Assembly: GCF_900168165.1 (NCBI RefSeq)
Contig: NZ_FUYV01000001.1
Span: 518,051 to 582,050 of the forward strand
Source of the DNA: Alkalitalea saponilacus
Lineage (GTDB): Bacteria; Bacteroidota; Bacteroidia; Bacteroidales; Marinilabiliaceae
Length of the DNA: 64,000 bases
Direction: 5' to 3'
This document shows, in pieces, positions 51,215 through 60,336 of this stretch (its first letter is position 1; every line of letters begins with the position of its first letter). Position numbers and translations under genes: made by a program. Under the pieces are notes generated by a model. The model saw only the letters and a list, made by a program, of their open reading frames with translations. It did no database searches and was not told the DNA's origin.

Positions 51215-53134
51215 ATGAGATATCATACAAAATTACTTGCTATACTGTTGATCGCAATAAGTGGCTCAAGTTGCGATTATTTGGATATTGTACCTGAAAA
51301 AACACAGGAATTGTCTATGGTTTTTGAGCGAAGAGAACAAGCTTATAAGGCTTTGGCTACTTGTTATTCCTATTTGCCCCTAAGTGATGATTTATATGGG
51401 ACACATGGTTTGATGACAGATGAGCTAACCACCCCTATCCGTCAAGCGGTTAATGGTATTGAGATCATGAGGGGGCAACAATCAGTTGACAATCCATTGT
51501 TGTCATATTGGCAAGGTTTTAACGGGGGGGTGTGGCAACCTTCTTTGTATAATGCCATTTATGACTGTAATATCTTTTTGGAGAATATTGTAAATGTGCC
51601 TGATATGACAGATAGGGAAAAGCGGGAGTGGAGCGCAGAAGTGAGGTTTTTAAAAGCCTATTATCATTTTTTGTTAGTCATGCGTTATGGCCCCATTCCA
51701 ATCATGGATAAGAATTTTCCTATATCTGCATCGCCTGAGGAAGTAAGAGTCTTTCGAAATTCAATTGATGAATGTTTTGATTATATAGAGAAAGAGATTG
51801 ACTTGGCCATCTCTGATTTGCCTGCACGAGTGGCTAATACTAACTTTTTTGGTCGTGTTGATCGTACGATTGCTGCAGCCATTAAGTCCAGAGTTTTGCT
51901 GTATGCAGCCAGTCCATTATTTAATGGTAATGCACAATATTATGCAGGCTATACTGATAAGAATGGTAAGGAATTATTTAATACCAGTTACGATAATGAC
52001 AAGTGGAGGAAAGCTTTGGAAGCTGCAGAATATGCTATTGAACTGGCTGAGAGTAACGGTGTAAGAATGTATTATTTTGATGGTGAGTATCGCGACTATG
52101 ATAATGCCGATGTCATGTATATACCTGAGTTTACCGAGGCGCTTTATAGCTACAAATTCATGTTTGTTAATCGTTGGAACAGTGAATTAATTTGGGGTTT
52201 GTCGAGGGTTAATACGTCCTGGCATCAAATTCAGGCAACCACCTTAATAAAAAATGCTGCTGCATCCAGTAATGAAGCTGCCTGGCAATGGTTGTCACCT
52301 ACTTACCGAATGGCCGAATTATACTACACCCAAAATGGCTTACCTATTGATCAGGATTTAACTTTTGATTATGATAATAGGCATGAACTGAGAAGAGGGG
52401 CAAGTGCAGATTTTAGTGTTTTTGTCGTGCAAATAGGGCAGGAGACCGTGCAATTGCATTTCGACAGGGAGCCCAGATTTTATGCAACCATTGCATTTGA
52501 CAGAGGTTACAACCGGGCGCATGGCATTAAACAGCATTTAAGAATGCGTAATGATGAAGTTCCTGGTGGTAAAAGGGGGAGCTCAAATGATTATTTGATT
52601 ACCGGATATGGATTAAAAAAATATGTTCACCCGGATTCACAAGGGGATGGTTATGGTAATCTGGTTAATTATCCATGGCCGCTAATTCGTATGGCTGAAC
52701 TTTATTTGAACTATGCCGAAGCTTATAACGAATATGTTGGACCGGGTAATGAGGTTTATGAAGCTCTTAATGAAGTGAGGCAAAGGGCTGGTTTGCCAAA
52801 TGTTGAAGATGTTTGGTCAAATGCTTCTTTAGCCAAGACAGTTGGTAAGCACACCTTTAAAGATGGGTTACGTGAAATTATTCAACAAGAGCGTTTGATT
52901 GAATTGGCATTTGAAGGTCATCGATACGATGATATTCGACGTTGGAAGAAAGCCGAAGATTACTTTACTATTCCGGTAAAAGGCTGGGATGTAGAAGAGA
53001 ATCAGATAGATCGATTTTACACCCTCATTAACGTTGGAGAGCGCTCATTCATCACACCACGTGATTATTTTCACCCAATTAGAACGGGGGAGCTATCCAG
53101 AAATCCAAATCTGATTCAGAATTTAGGTTGGTAA
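51215..53134 (+). CDS. SusD/RagB-type glycan-binding lipoprotein
   Basis: A 639-residue lipoprotein (lipobox GSSC, Cys20) with SusD helical TPR core: YKALATCYSYLPL near the N-terminus, FLKAYYHFLLVMRYGPIPIMD in the middle, and the C-terminal RMAELYLNYAEAYNEYVG and INQERLIELAFEGHRYDDIRRW-type block (here IIQQERLIELAFEGHRYDDI). Acts as the lid of the SusC transporter at the cell surface. Follows SusC after ~107 bases. Confidence 0.94.
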   Translation: MRYHTKLLAILLIAISGSSCDYLDIVPEKTQELSMVFERREQAYKALATCYSYLPLSDDLYGTHGLMTDELTTPIRQAVNGIEIMRGQQSVDNPLLSYWQGFNGGVWQPSLYNAIYDCNIFLENIVNVPDMTDREKREWSAEVRFLKAYYHFLLVMRYGPIPIMDKNFPISASPEEVRVFRNSIDECFDYIEKEIDLAISDLPARVANTNFFGRVDRTIAAAIKSRVLLYAASPLFNGNAQYYAGYTDKNGKELFNTSYDNDKWRKALEAAEYAIELAESNGVRMYYFDGEYRDYDNADVMYIPEFTEALYSYKFMFVNRWNSELIWGLSRVNTSWHQIQATTLIKNAAASSNEAAWQWLSPTYRMAELYYTQNGLPIDQDLTFDYDNRHELRRGASADFSVFVVQIGQETVQLHFDREPRFYATIAFDRGYNRAHGIKQHLRMRNDEVPGGKRGSSNDYLITGYGLKKYVHPDSQGDGYGNLVNYPWPLIRMAELYLNYAEAYNEYVGPGNEVYEALNEVRQRAGLPNVEDVWSNASLAKTVGKHTFKDGLREIIQQERLIELAFEGHRYDDIRRWKKAEDYFTIPVKGWDVEENQIDRFYTLINVGERSFITPRDYFHPIRTGELSRNPNLIQNLGW

Positions 53135-53296
53135 TGACCAAATTAATTTGCTTAAAGGAAGCTATTAAAGTGGAAATACTTAGGAAATGCGTGTGACGCA
53201 GAAACTCTCAGCAAAGAAAAGAATCGAAGATCTGCCTTAGCTAAAAAATCAACCCAGACAAGATATACGACATATGAATTATTTAATTTTTTTCGG

Positions 53297-54493
53297 ATGA
53301 AGACAAAAATATTATTTCCAATTGTGGCATTTATGTTATTCTTTCTCGCATGTGATGAGGAAGAACGCGGAACAGCTCCTGGAAAGGTCTCTGTTGTTGA
53401 GATTATTCCAACAAATGGGGGGGCTAAAATTGTATGTCAGCTACCTAATGATCCAGAGGTTCTGTTTGCCAAGGCTTATTACACCAACACGTTAGGGCAG
53501 GAGCTATTTGCTATCACTAGCCTATACAATGACACTTTGCACATTAGAGGTTATAATGACACCAATGAACATACTGTGCAAGTTGTGGCGGTAAACAGCA
53601 TTGGTATGCAGTCTGAACCTACAGAAGTTAAGATTACTCCACTCGTTTCTAATATCCAGATTGTTAAAGAAAGCATTGAAATTACACCGGATTTTGGAGG
53701 CGTAAAAATCAGCTGGATTAATCCTGCGGCGGATATTATTTATACTTGGCTGACTTTTAAAGAAGAAGGCGCCGAAGAGTCAGTGCCAATATACTTGTCC
53801 TCATCCCGGAAGAACGAATCATTGATTGTACGAGGAATGGATACGACTCCCAAAGAGTTTTTTGTTATGGTTGAAGACTTTTACGATAATACTACCGAAA
53901 AAGTTTCAAAGGGAGTCTATACACCAATATTTGAGGAGGAGATAGATAAATCCTTATGGACTTTAGTTGAGAATATGAGTGTAGATGGTAATGCCTGGGA
54001 AGGACAAACCACAAACCTCTGGGATGGTGAGATTGACTACCTGGGTTCCAACGGGCAAGGTAGTTATGCTATGATTTCTAGAGATAGAAACGGGGGACAG
54101 TTAAATTTTCCGCTTGATATCGTAATTGATATGGGACAGACTGATGCCATACTCAATCGATTTACTTTATGGCAAAGAGCTTATTGGCATAATAACGCAG
54201 CAGAGTATTTCTATTATCAGGATGAGAATTTTAAAGCCTTTCGTTTATATACGAGCGATGACAGACAAAACTGGACGCTCATTGCCGAAGAGTCGTTGGA
54301 AGACCCGAGAGATTCAGAAGGACGGGTGCCTGAGGAATACATTAGGGAAGCTATCGATGGGCATAACTTTGATCTGCCATCTTCAGTTAACCTTTCAAGG
54401 TTTTTAAAATTATCAATAACTGAGAATTTCGGTAGTGAGAGATATGTAAATATTTCAGAAATGACTCTTTACGGAAGTAATTCAAATTTGTAA
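53297..54493 (+). CDS. Surface glycan-binding lipoprotein candidate (DUF4959/DUF5000-like)
   Basis: A 398-residue lipoprotein (lipobox FLAC, Cys19). Two fibronectin/Ig-like repeats in the first half (APGKVSVVEIIPTNGGAKIV; VKESIEITPDFGGVKISWINP), then a galactose-binding-like C-terminal domain (LWDGEIDYLGSNGQGSY; VIDMGQTDAILNRFTLWQR; RFLKLSITENFGSERYVNI). This DUF4959 - DUF5126 - DUF5000 type architecture is common directly behind SusD. Likely binds the same glycan at the cell surface. Confidence 0.8.
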   Translation: MKTKILFPIVAFMLFFLACDEEERGTAPGKVSVVEIIPTNGGAKIVCQLPNDPEVLFAKAYYTNTLGQELFAITSLYNDTLHIRGYNDTNEHTVQVVAVNSIGMQSEPTEVKITPLVSNIQIVKESIEITPDFGGVKISWINPAADIIYTWLTFKEEGAEESVPIYLSSSRKNESLIVRGMDTTPKEFFVMVEDFYDNTTEKVSKGVYTPIFEEEIDKSLWTLVENMSVDGNAWEGQTTNLWDGEIDYLGSNGQGSYAMISRDRNGGQLNFPLDIVIDMGQTDAILNRFTLWQRAYWHNNAAEYFYYQDENFKAFRLYTSDDRQNWTLIAEESLEDPRDSEGRVPEEYIREAIDGHNFDLPSSVNLSRFLKLSITENFGSERYVNISEMTLYGSNSNL

Positions 54494-54622
54494 AATACCA
54501 AGAATGTTCCATGAGCATTTATGCTGCTCGTAAAAGTTGATGAATTGAAACTCAACACAGCTAATTGCAGATTGACGAAGTTGATCCTTGCTCATGGATT
54601 TTTTTTAACAAATTATATGCAA

Positions 54623-54994
54623 ATGAAAAAGGCAATGTATTGTATCATACCCCTTTTGATAATTATCACACTAGGGTGTGATAATATGGAGGATAATTAT
54701 CAACATTACAAGAGTAATCGTATTTATTCCCCAAAAGTTATCGATCTAACTGCTGATGTAGGTTACAGAACCGCCATATTAGAGTGGACTAATCCAACAG
54801 GCGATATCGCAAAAACAATTGAAATTGAATATGATGATGTGGTTATCAAATCGATAGAAATGATTGAATATTATCAATTAACAGATTTGGAACTGAAAGG
54901 TTATCTGATCTCTGTTTTTACGGTCGATCTGCACGGTAATCGCTCAGTTCCTGCTCAGGTGTATATTTTTCCAAGTGGCGAAGAAGGGTCTTAA
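54623..54994 (+). CDS. Small DUF4998-like lipoprotein
   Basis: About 123 residues from ATG 54623: signal with lipobox TLGC, then one fibronectin-like beta domain (SPKVIDLTADVGYRTAILEW; VFTVDLHGNRSVPAQVYIF), similar in style to the N-terminal part of the preceding lipoprotein. The frame opens at 54521, but the upstream part has no export signal. Possibly an accessory surface glycan-binding subunit; family assignment is tentative. Confidence 0.6.
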   Translation: MKKAMYCIIPLLIIITLGCDNMEDNYQHYKSNRIYSPKVIDLTADVGYRTAILEWTNPTGDIAKTIEIEYDDVVIKSIEMIEYYQLTDLELKGYLISVFTVDLHGNRSVPAQVYIFPSGEEGS

Positions 54995-55137
54995 CACCAC
55001 TCACTAAGCTGTAATTGGTAAATAGATTTGACAGATAAATAAGTAATGTAACTGTTTTGTGATCATATACTAATCATTTTTATAACAAAAAGATGCGGAG
55101 TTATTAAGTTCCGCTATTTTAAACAAACAACTATATC

Positions 55138-57924
55138 ATGAGAAATGGAATCCAACAACTGATGAAGAACTTGATGTTAGTTCTTGCAGTATTTGTTTTA
55201 TCAGGCAATAGTGCCATGTCACAGGGTTTTCTCCGTGCTGAGGGGACAAAAATTGTTGATGGTAGCGGGAATAACTTCATATCACGGAGCATTGGTACCG
55301 GTAACTGGATGATTCAGGAAGGTTATATGATGCAATCCACCGGAGCAGGGATTAACACCCAATGGCAATTTCGTGAAAAATTAATTGAAGAAATAGGAGA
55401 AGAAAAAACTGATATCTTTTACGATGAGTGGCTGGCTAACCACTTTACGCGTGCCGATTTGGATTCGATGAAAGCATGGGGATTTAATTCCATAAGGCCA
55501 GCTCTTCATTATAAATGGTTTACGCTGCCAATTGAGGACGAACCAATTCCCGGAGAAAATACCTGGCTTGAAAAAGGCTTCGAGATGCTGGACGAACTGA
55601 TAGCCTGGAGTTCAGAGAACGAAATGTATGTTTTTCTTGATATGCATGGAGCACCTGGTGGACAAGGGAAGAATGCCGACATATCGGATTACGATCCCTC
55701 AAAACCATCATTGTGGGAAAGCGAATATAATCTTTCCAAATTGACCGCCTTATGGTACAAAATAGCCGAACGTTATAAAGATGAACCCTGGGTGGGCGGA
55801 TTCGACTTAATAAATGAAATCAACTGGGACTTTGAGAACAGTGGGAATGAGAACGGATGTAACTGCACGCAGAATAAGCCTATTATAGACATTTTTGAGC
55901 GTATGATTGACACCATTCGAACCGTGAATACCAATCATATTGTGTTTGTTTCGGGTAACTGCTGGGGCAATAATTATAACGGAATGCATGGTTTGGCCGA
56001 TTACGACGATAATTTGGTTTTCACTTTTCATAAATACTGGAATTTTAATACCCAGAGTTCACTTGAATGGATTCTTGAAATGCGTGAAAATTTAAATGTG
56101 CCGCTGTGGATGAGTGAATCGGGTGAAAACTCAAACACCTGGTTCACCAATGCCACATCGCTTTTCGAATCCAATAATATTGGATGGAGCTGGTGGCCGG
56201 TTAAAAAAAGTGGTATCAACAACGTGCTAAGGGTAGTTACCCCACAGGAGTATACTAATTTGCTAAACTACTGGCAAAACGGCACTCCACAAATGAACGA
56301 AGAACAAATTTTTGAAGCAGTAATGAAATGGGCCGAAAGCCATAAAATTGAAAATTGTATAGTACAGTACGATGTTATTGATGCACTTACAAGACAAATA
56401 GATAGTTACGAAGCAATCCCATTCAAAGAGCACGTCCTGGGTGAAGTGATTTTCTTTACCGACTATGATTTGGGCAGAAATAATGTAGCCTATTTTGATA
56501 ATGATACCGCAAACCACCATCTGGATACCGGCACTTTTACTGCATGGAACCGTGGATGGTCCTACAGGAACGATGGTGTTGATATTGAGCCATGTTCAGA
56601 TGAAGACCAAACAAATGGTTATAACGTGGGTTGGTTTGAGCCGGGTGAGTGGATGCAATATACTTTTAACTCTGATGCTGCTGCTGCTTACACCTTTACT
56701 ATTAGGTTTGCCAGTAATAATGCTCAAACCAGTTTGCGCCTACAGGTTAATGATGTAGATATTGCTCCGGTAATGACATTGCCTTCAACTGGTGGATGGC
56801 AAAATTGGGAGACATTCACAATTGAGAATGTGGTTCTTCCTGAAGGCGAGATTGTTTTTAAAGTTACTAATGTTGAAGGAGGTGGTAATCTTAATTATTT
56901 TAAGTTCTCAGATCCGGTGGGCATTGACCAGGTTGATTTTGAAGCAGTAGCTGCTTCAACGTCTTATGATGGCGACAAAATATTCCTTTCGTTGAATTCG
57001 GTGATGGATGGCTCTGTGACTATCCCCGCTACAACTTTTTCTATATATAATAGGAGGCAGCAATTACAGGTAGAGCGCGTAAAGGTTAGTCCTTTGTCAG
57101 ACAGAATCCTTGAAATATCTATGGCCGAAAGGATTTATTATGGTGATGTGATTACCATTCATTACGCTGGTTCTAACATTCAGGATGTTTATCAACGCCC
57201 ACTTCAACACTTCTCAGTACTTCCGGTATTAAGTAATGTGCCCACCAGGTTGCAGCTTCCGGGAAGAGTAAGTATTCAGGATTACTATAATCAGGAAGGG
57301 CTCTCTTTTGAACAAACAGAAGACGCTGAAAACCCCGGAGGTTTAAATCTGGCATATACCAATCATGGTGATTTTATTGATTTTCTGGTAACGATTAAGG
57401 AGGAGGGCACGTTTGAATTTAACTACAGTGTTGCTGCAACTGCTTCAAATGGCATTTTTGAGGTGCAATTGTTTGATGTGGATAATCAGAAAAGTGTTGT
57501 AGGCACCTACTCAGTACCATCAACGGGAGGATGGCAAAACTGGAGAGTGGAGAATGAAGAAATAACATTACCCGCAGGACATTATAGACTGCGAATTTAT
57601 ATTGTTAGTCCTGAGTTTAATATGAGTTGGTTTGAGATGAAACATAAGTCAACATCATCGGTGAATAGCATACAGATAAATACGATGAGTCTTTTTCCAA
57701 ATCCTTGCCGTGATAGTTTCGAAATTGCTGTATATCAGGATATACCTAGAGCGATAGTTAATATTTATAACGTTGCTGGCACATTAGTAAAATCAAGAAT
57801 GTTAAATCTGCGGGCTAATACAAAAAACACGTTTATGACCAGTGCTTTGCCCGGTGGGATGTACTTGGTTCAGGTAGTATCTGATGGAATTCTGATTACA
57901 TCTAAGCTGAAAGTGATTCACTAG
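55138..57924 (+). CDS. Secreted GH5 glycoside hydrolase with CBM6-like modules and T9SS type A tail
   Basis: 928 residues. Signal peptide (VLAVFVLSGNSAMSQ), GH5 (beta/alpha)8 domain ~30-425 with the acid/base Glu227 (GGFDLINEINW), His299-Tyr300 and nucleophile Glu327 (LWMSESGEN); FLDMHGAPGGQ resembles exo-beta-1,3-glucanase-type GH5 enzymes. Then a CBM6-like module (~440-590: GYNVGWFEPGEWMQYTF), a short beta domain, a second CBM6-like module (~695-835) and a Por sorting tail (~850-928: LFPNPCRDSFEIAVY; LPGGMYLVQV). Probably cleaves a beta-glucan outside the cell. Exact specificity not readable. Confidence 0.88.
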   Translation: MRNGIQQLMKNLMLVLAVFVLSGNSAMSQGFLRAEGTKIVDGSGNNFISRSIGTGNWMIQEGYMMQSTGAGINTQWQFREKLIEEIGEEKTDIFYDEWLANHFTRADLDSMKAWGFNSIRPALHYKWFTLPIEDEPIPGENTWLEKGFEMLDELIAWSSENEMYVFLDMHGAPGGQGKNADISDYDPSKPSLWESEYNLSKLTALWYKIAERYKDEPWVGGFDLINEINWDFENSGNENGCNCTQNKPIIDIFERMIDTIRTVNTNHIVFVSGNCWGNNYNGMHGLADYDDNLVFTFHKYWNFNTQSSLEWILEMRENLNVPLWMSESGENSNTWFTNATSLFESNNIGWSWWPVKKSGINNVLRVVTPQEYTNLLNYWQNGTPQMNEEQIFEAVMKWAESHKIENCIVQYDVIDALTRQIDSYEAIPFKEHVLGEVIFFTDYDLGRNNVAYFDNDTANHHLDTGTFTAWNRGWSYRNDGVDIEPCSDEDQTNGYNVGWFEPGEWMQYTFNSDAAAAYTFTIRFASNNAQTSLRLQVNDVDIAPVMTLPSTGGWQNWETFTIENVVLPEGEIVFKVTNVEGGGNLNYFKFSDPVGIDQVDFEAVAASTSYDGDKIFLSLNSVMDGSVTIPATTFSIYNRRQQLQVERVKVSPLSDRILEISMAERIYYGDVITIHYAGSNIQDVYQRPLQHFSVLPVLSNVPTRLQLPGRVSIQDYYNQEGLSFEQTEDAENPGGLNLAYTNHGDFIDFLVTIKEEGTFEFNYSVAATASNGIFEVQLFDVDNQKSVVGTYSVPSTGGWQNWRVENEEITLPAGHYRLRIYIVSPEFNMSWFEMKHKSTSSVNSIQINTMSLFPNPCRDSFEIAVYQDIPRAIVNIYNVAGTLVKSRMLNLRANTKNTFMTSALPGGMYLVQVVSDGILITSKLKVIH

Positions 57925-57975
57925 GCTATTCAGAAAACCATCATAAGATGAATCCTTAATCTAAGTTATGTTCTC

Positions 57976-60309
57976 ATGAAATTTAAAACAATCATTCAAT
58001 ATTATTTTATGCATATAATTAAAGCATTATCCCTGTTAGTCTTCGTGGCATTTTTATTAGGATGCACTTGTTCATCTTCCGATACAGTTGAGCGAATTCC
58101 TTATGTTGAGGCGTTGATAAAACAAATGACCATTGAAGAGAAAGTCGGGCAAACGGCTCAAATCACCCTAGATGTAATTACAAAGGGAGGGGGGCATGCT
58201 AACTATGGCGGTTTGCAAATAGATACCGCACAAATCAATGATGCTCTTGTGAAATATCATGTGGGTTCTGTATTAAATACAGCTGGTAACAGAGCTCTTA
58301 ATGTTCACACCTGGCATCATCTAATTTCTTCAATTCAAGAGGTTGCAACAAATGATACCCGTTTAAAAATACCAGTTATTTATGGCATCGATGCCATTCA
58401 TGGTGCAACTTATACTGCTGAGGCCACCATGTTCCCGCAACAAATAGCACAAGCTGCGACATGGAACCGGGATTTAGTTTATAGGATAGCAAAAGCAACC
58501 GCTCTTGAAACACGTGCCTCTAATATCCCGTGGAATTTTTCTCCGGTGTTGGATTTAGGAGTTGATCCAAGATGGGCGAGAATTTGGGAAACCTTTGGCG
58601 AAGACACTTATTTAATTTCGGAAATGGGATTGGAAGCAATAAGGGGCTATCAAGGAAAGGAGCTTAATTGCTCAACAAGGGTGGCTGCATGTTTGAAGCA
58701 TTTTATTGGATATTCAACTTTAGCATCATCAGGCAAAGATCGGACACCTGCAGAAATATCTGATATCTCATTGCGAGAATACCATCTGCCTCCATTTCAG
58801 TTCGCGGTGGAGTCTGGTGCTGCTTCGGTCATGATTAACTCAGGCTTAATTAACGGAATTCCTGTACACGGTAGCTATGATATCATTACCGGATTGCTAA
58901 AGAATGAATTGGGGTTTAACGGCTTGGTTGTGACCGATTGGGCTGATATTGAAAATCTCCATAATCGGGACAAAGTGGCACCTTCGCATAAAGAAGCTAT
59001 TAGGCTTGCCTTTAATGCCGGAATTGATATGTCTATGATTCCTTATAACTATGTTCAGTATTGCGAGATGCTTGTTGAACTTGTTAAAGAGGGCGCAGTC
59101 AGTATGGAACGTTTAGATGATGCCGTCAGACGCATTTTAAATCTAAAATATAAGCTTGGCCTATTTGAGCGGCCTTTTGTCGAACCCAGTTTAGATGCAT
59201 TTAGTGATGCGCATAAAAAAATTGCTTACATGGCTGCATCGGAAGCAATAACGCTTTTGAAAAATGAAAAGGAGATTTTACCACTTTCAAAAGGTACTAA
59301 AATACTAGTCGCTGGTCCTAATGCCAATAGTATGCGCACTTTAAATGGTGGGTGGAGTTACTCTTGGCAAGGAGAAGGAGTGGAGGAATTTACCGAGGAT
59401 AAAAACACCATTCTGAAAGCCATTGAAATGAAATTTGGTAAAAGGAATGTCATTCATGTGCCGGGCGTTGAGTATGATTTCAATGGAAGAACATATAGGG
59501 ATGAGCACAATGTGAATATTGAAGCTGCTGTTAATGCGGCAAGGAACGTAGATGTCATCGTCCTGTGTCTGGGTGAAAACTCATACACAGAGAAACCCGG
59601 AGATTTGAGTGACCTTATGATTTCTGAAAATCAGGAAAAGTTGGCTATAGAATTGGCTAAAACAGGTAAGCCTGTAATTTTGGTACTTAATGCCGGACGA
59701 CCTCGCCTTATAAGAAGATTTGCCGATGATATGAGCGCCATTCTTCAAACGTATTTATGTGGAAATTACGCTGGTGATGCATTGGCTGATATATTGGCTG
59801 GTGATGTAAACCCATCCGGCAAATTGCCTTATACCTATCCAATGTTCAGTAATTCATTAGTCCCTTATTATCATAAGCATAGTGAAGAGAGTGAATCACC
59901 TGAAGGTGTTTATAATTACGAGGGTGGGGTTTATCACCAATTTAGCTTTGGCCATGGGTTGAGTTATACTTCCTTCAAATATTCCAATCTAGCGGTCTCT
60001 CATGTTGAGTTTACTAATAATGATGAGTTGTTGGTAAGTGTTGATGTTGAAAATACAGGTACAGTTGAGGGAAAAGAGGTTGTTATGCTATTTGCCTCTG
60101 ATTTGTATGCTTCGCTTGCTCCTGATGTAAAACGACTTCGCCGTTTTGATAAGATTCATTTATATCCGGGAGAAACGAAGAGCGTCACTTTCTCTTTATC
60201 TGCCAACGATTTATCATTTATCAATGCACAAAGTAAAAGAGTTACAGAACCCGGTGAATTTGCATTAAAGATTGCTAACCTATATAAAACGATTAAGCTA
60301 ATTGAATAA
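57976..60309 (+). CDS. GH3 beta-glucosidase-like lipoprotein
   Basis: 777 residues with a lipobox LLGC (Cys30). GH3 N-domain with KHFIGY (241-246) and catalytic nucleophile Asp321 (LVVTDWADIENLH); GH3 C-domain (EAITLLKNEKEILPLSKGTK; DVIVLCLGENSYTEKPGDLSD) and a C-terminal fibronectin type III-like domain (VEGKEVVMLFASDLYASLAP). BglX-like; would trim oligosaccharides released by the GH5 enzyme. A later start at ATG 58009 is possible. 52 bases after GH5. Confidence 0.92.
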   Translation: MKFKTIIQYYFMHIIKALSLLVFVAFLLGCTCSSSDTVERIPYVEALIKQMTIEEKVGQTAQITLDVITKGGGHANYGGLQIDTAQINDALVKYHVGSVLNTAGNRALNVHTWHHLISSIQEVATNDTRLKIPVIYGIDAIHGATYTAEATMFPQQIAQAATWNRDLVYRIAKATALETRASNIPWNFSPVLDLGVDPRWARIWETFGEDTYLISEMGLEAIRGYQGKELNCSTRVAACLKHFIGYSTLASSGKDRTPAEISDISLREYHLPPFQFAVESGAASVMINSGLINGIPVHGSYDIITGLLKNELGFNGLVVTDWADIENLHNRDKVAPSHKEAIRLAFNAGIDMSMIPYNYVQYCEMLVELVKEGAVSMERLDDAVRRILNLKYKLGLFERPFVEPSLDAFSDAHKKIAYMAASEAITLLKNEKEILPLSKGTKILVAGPNANSMRTLNGGWSYSWQGEGVEEFTEDKNTILKAIEMKFGKRNVIHVPGVEYDFNGRTYRDEHNVNIEAAVNAARNVDVIVLCLGENSYTEKPGDLSDLMISENQEKLAIELAKTGKPVILVLNAGRPRLIRRFADDMSAILQTYLCGNYAGDALADILAGDVNPSGKLPYTYPMFSNSLVPYYHKHSEESESPEGVYNYEGGVYHQFSFGHGLSYTSFKYSNLAVSHVEFTNNDELLVSVDVENTGTVEGKEVVMLFASDLYASLAPDVKRLRRFDKIHLYPGETKSVTFSLSANDLSFINAQSKRVTEPGEFALKIANLYKTIKLIE

Positions 60310-60336
60310 GTTTATTTATTAATTAATACCAATGCT

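Noticed and set aside
53135..53296. Possible small gene between susD and the DUF4959-type gene
   Set aside because: No ORF with a plausible start and export signal; it appears to be an ordinary spacer.
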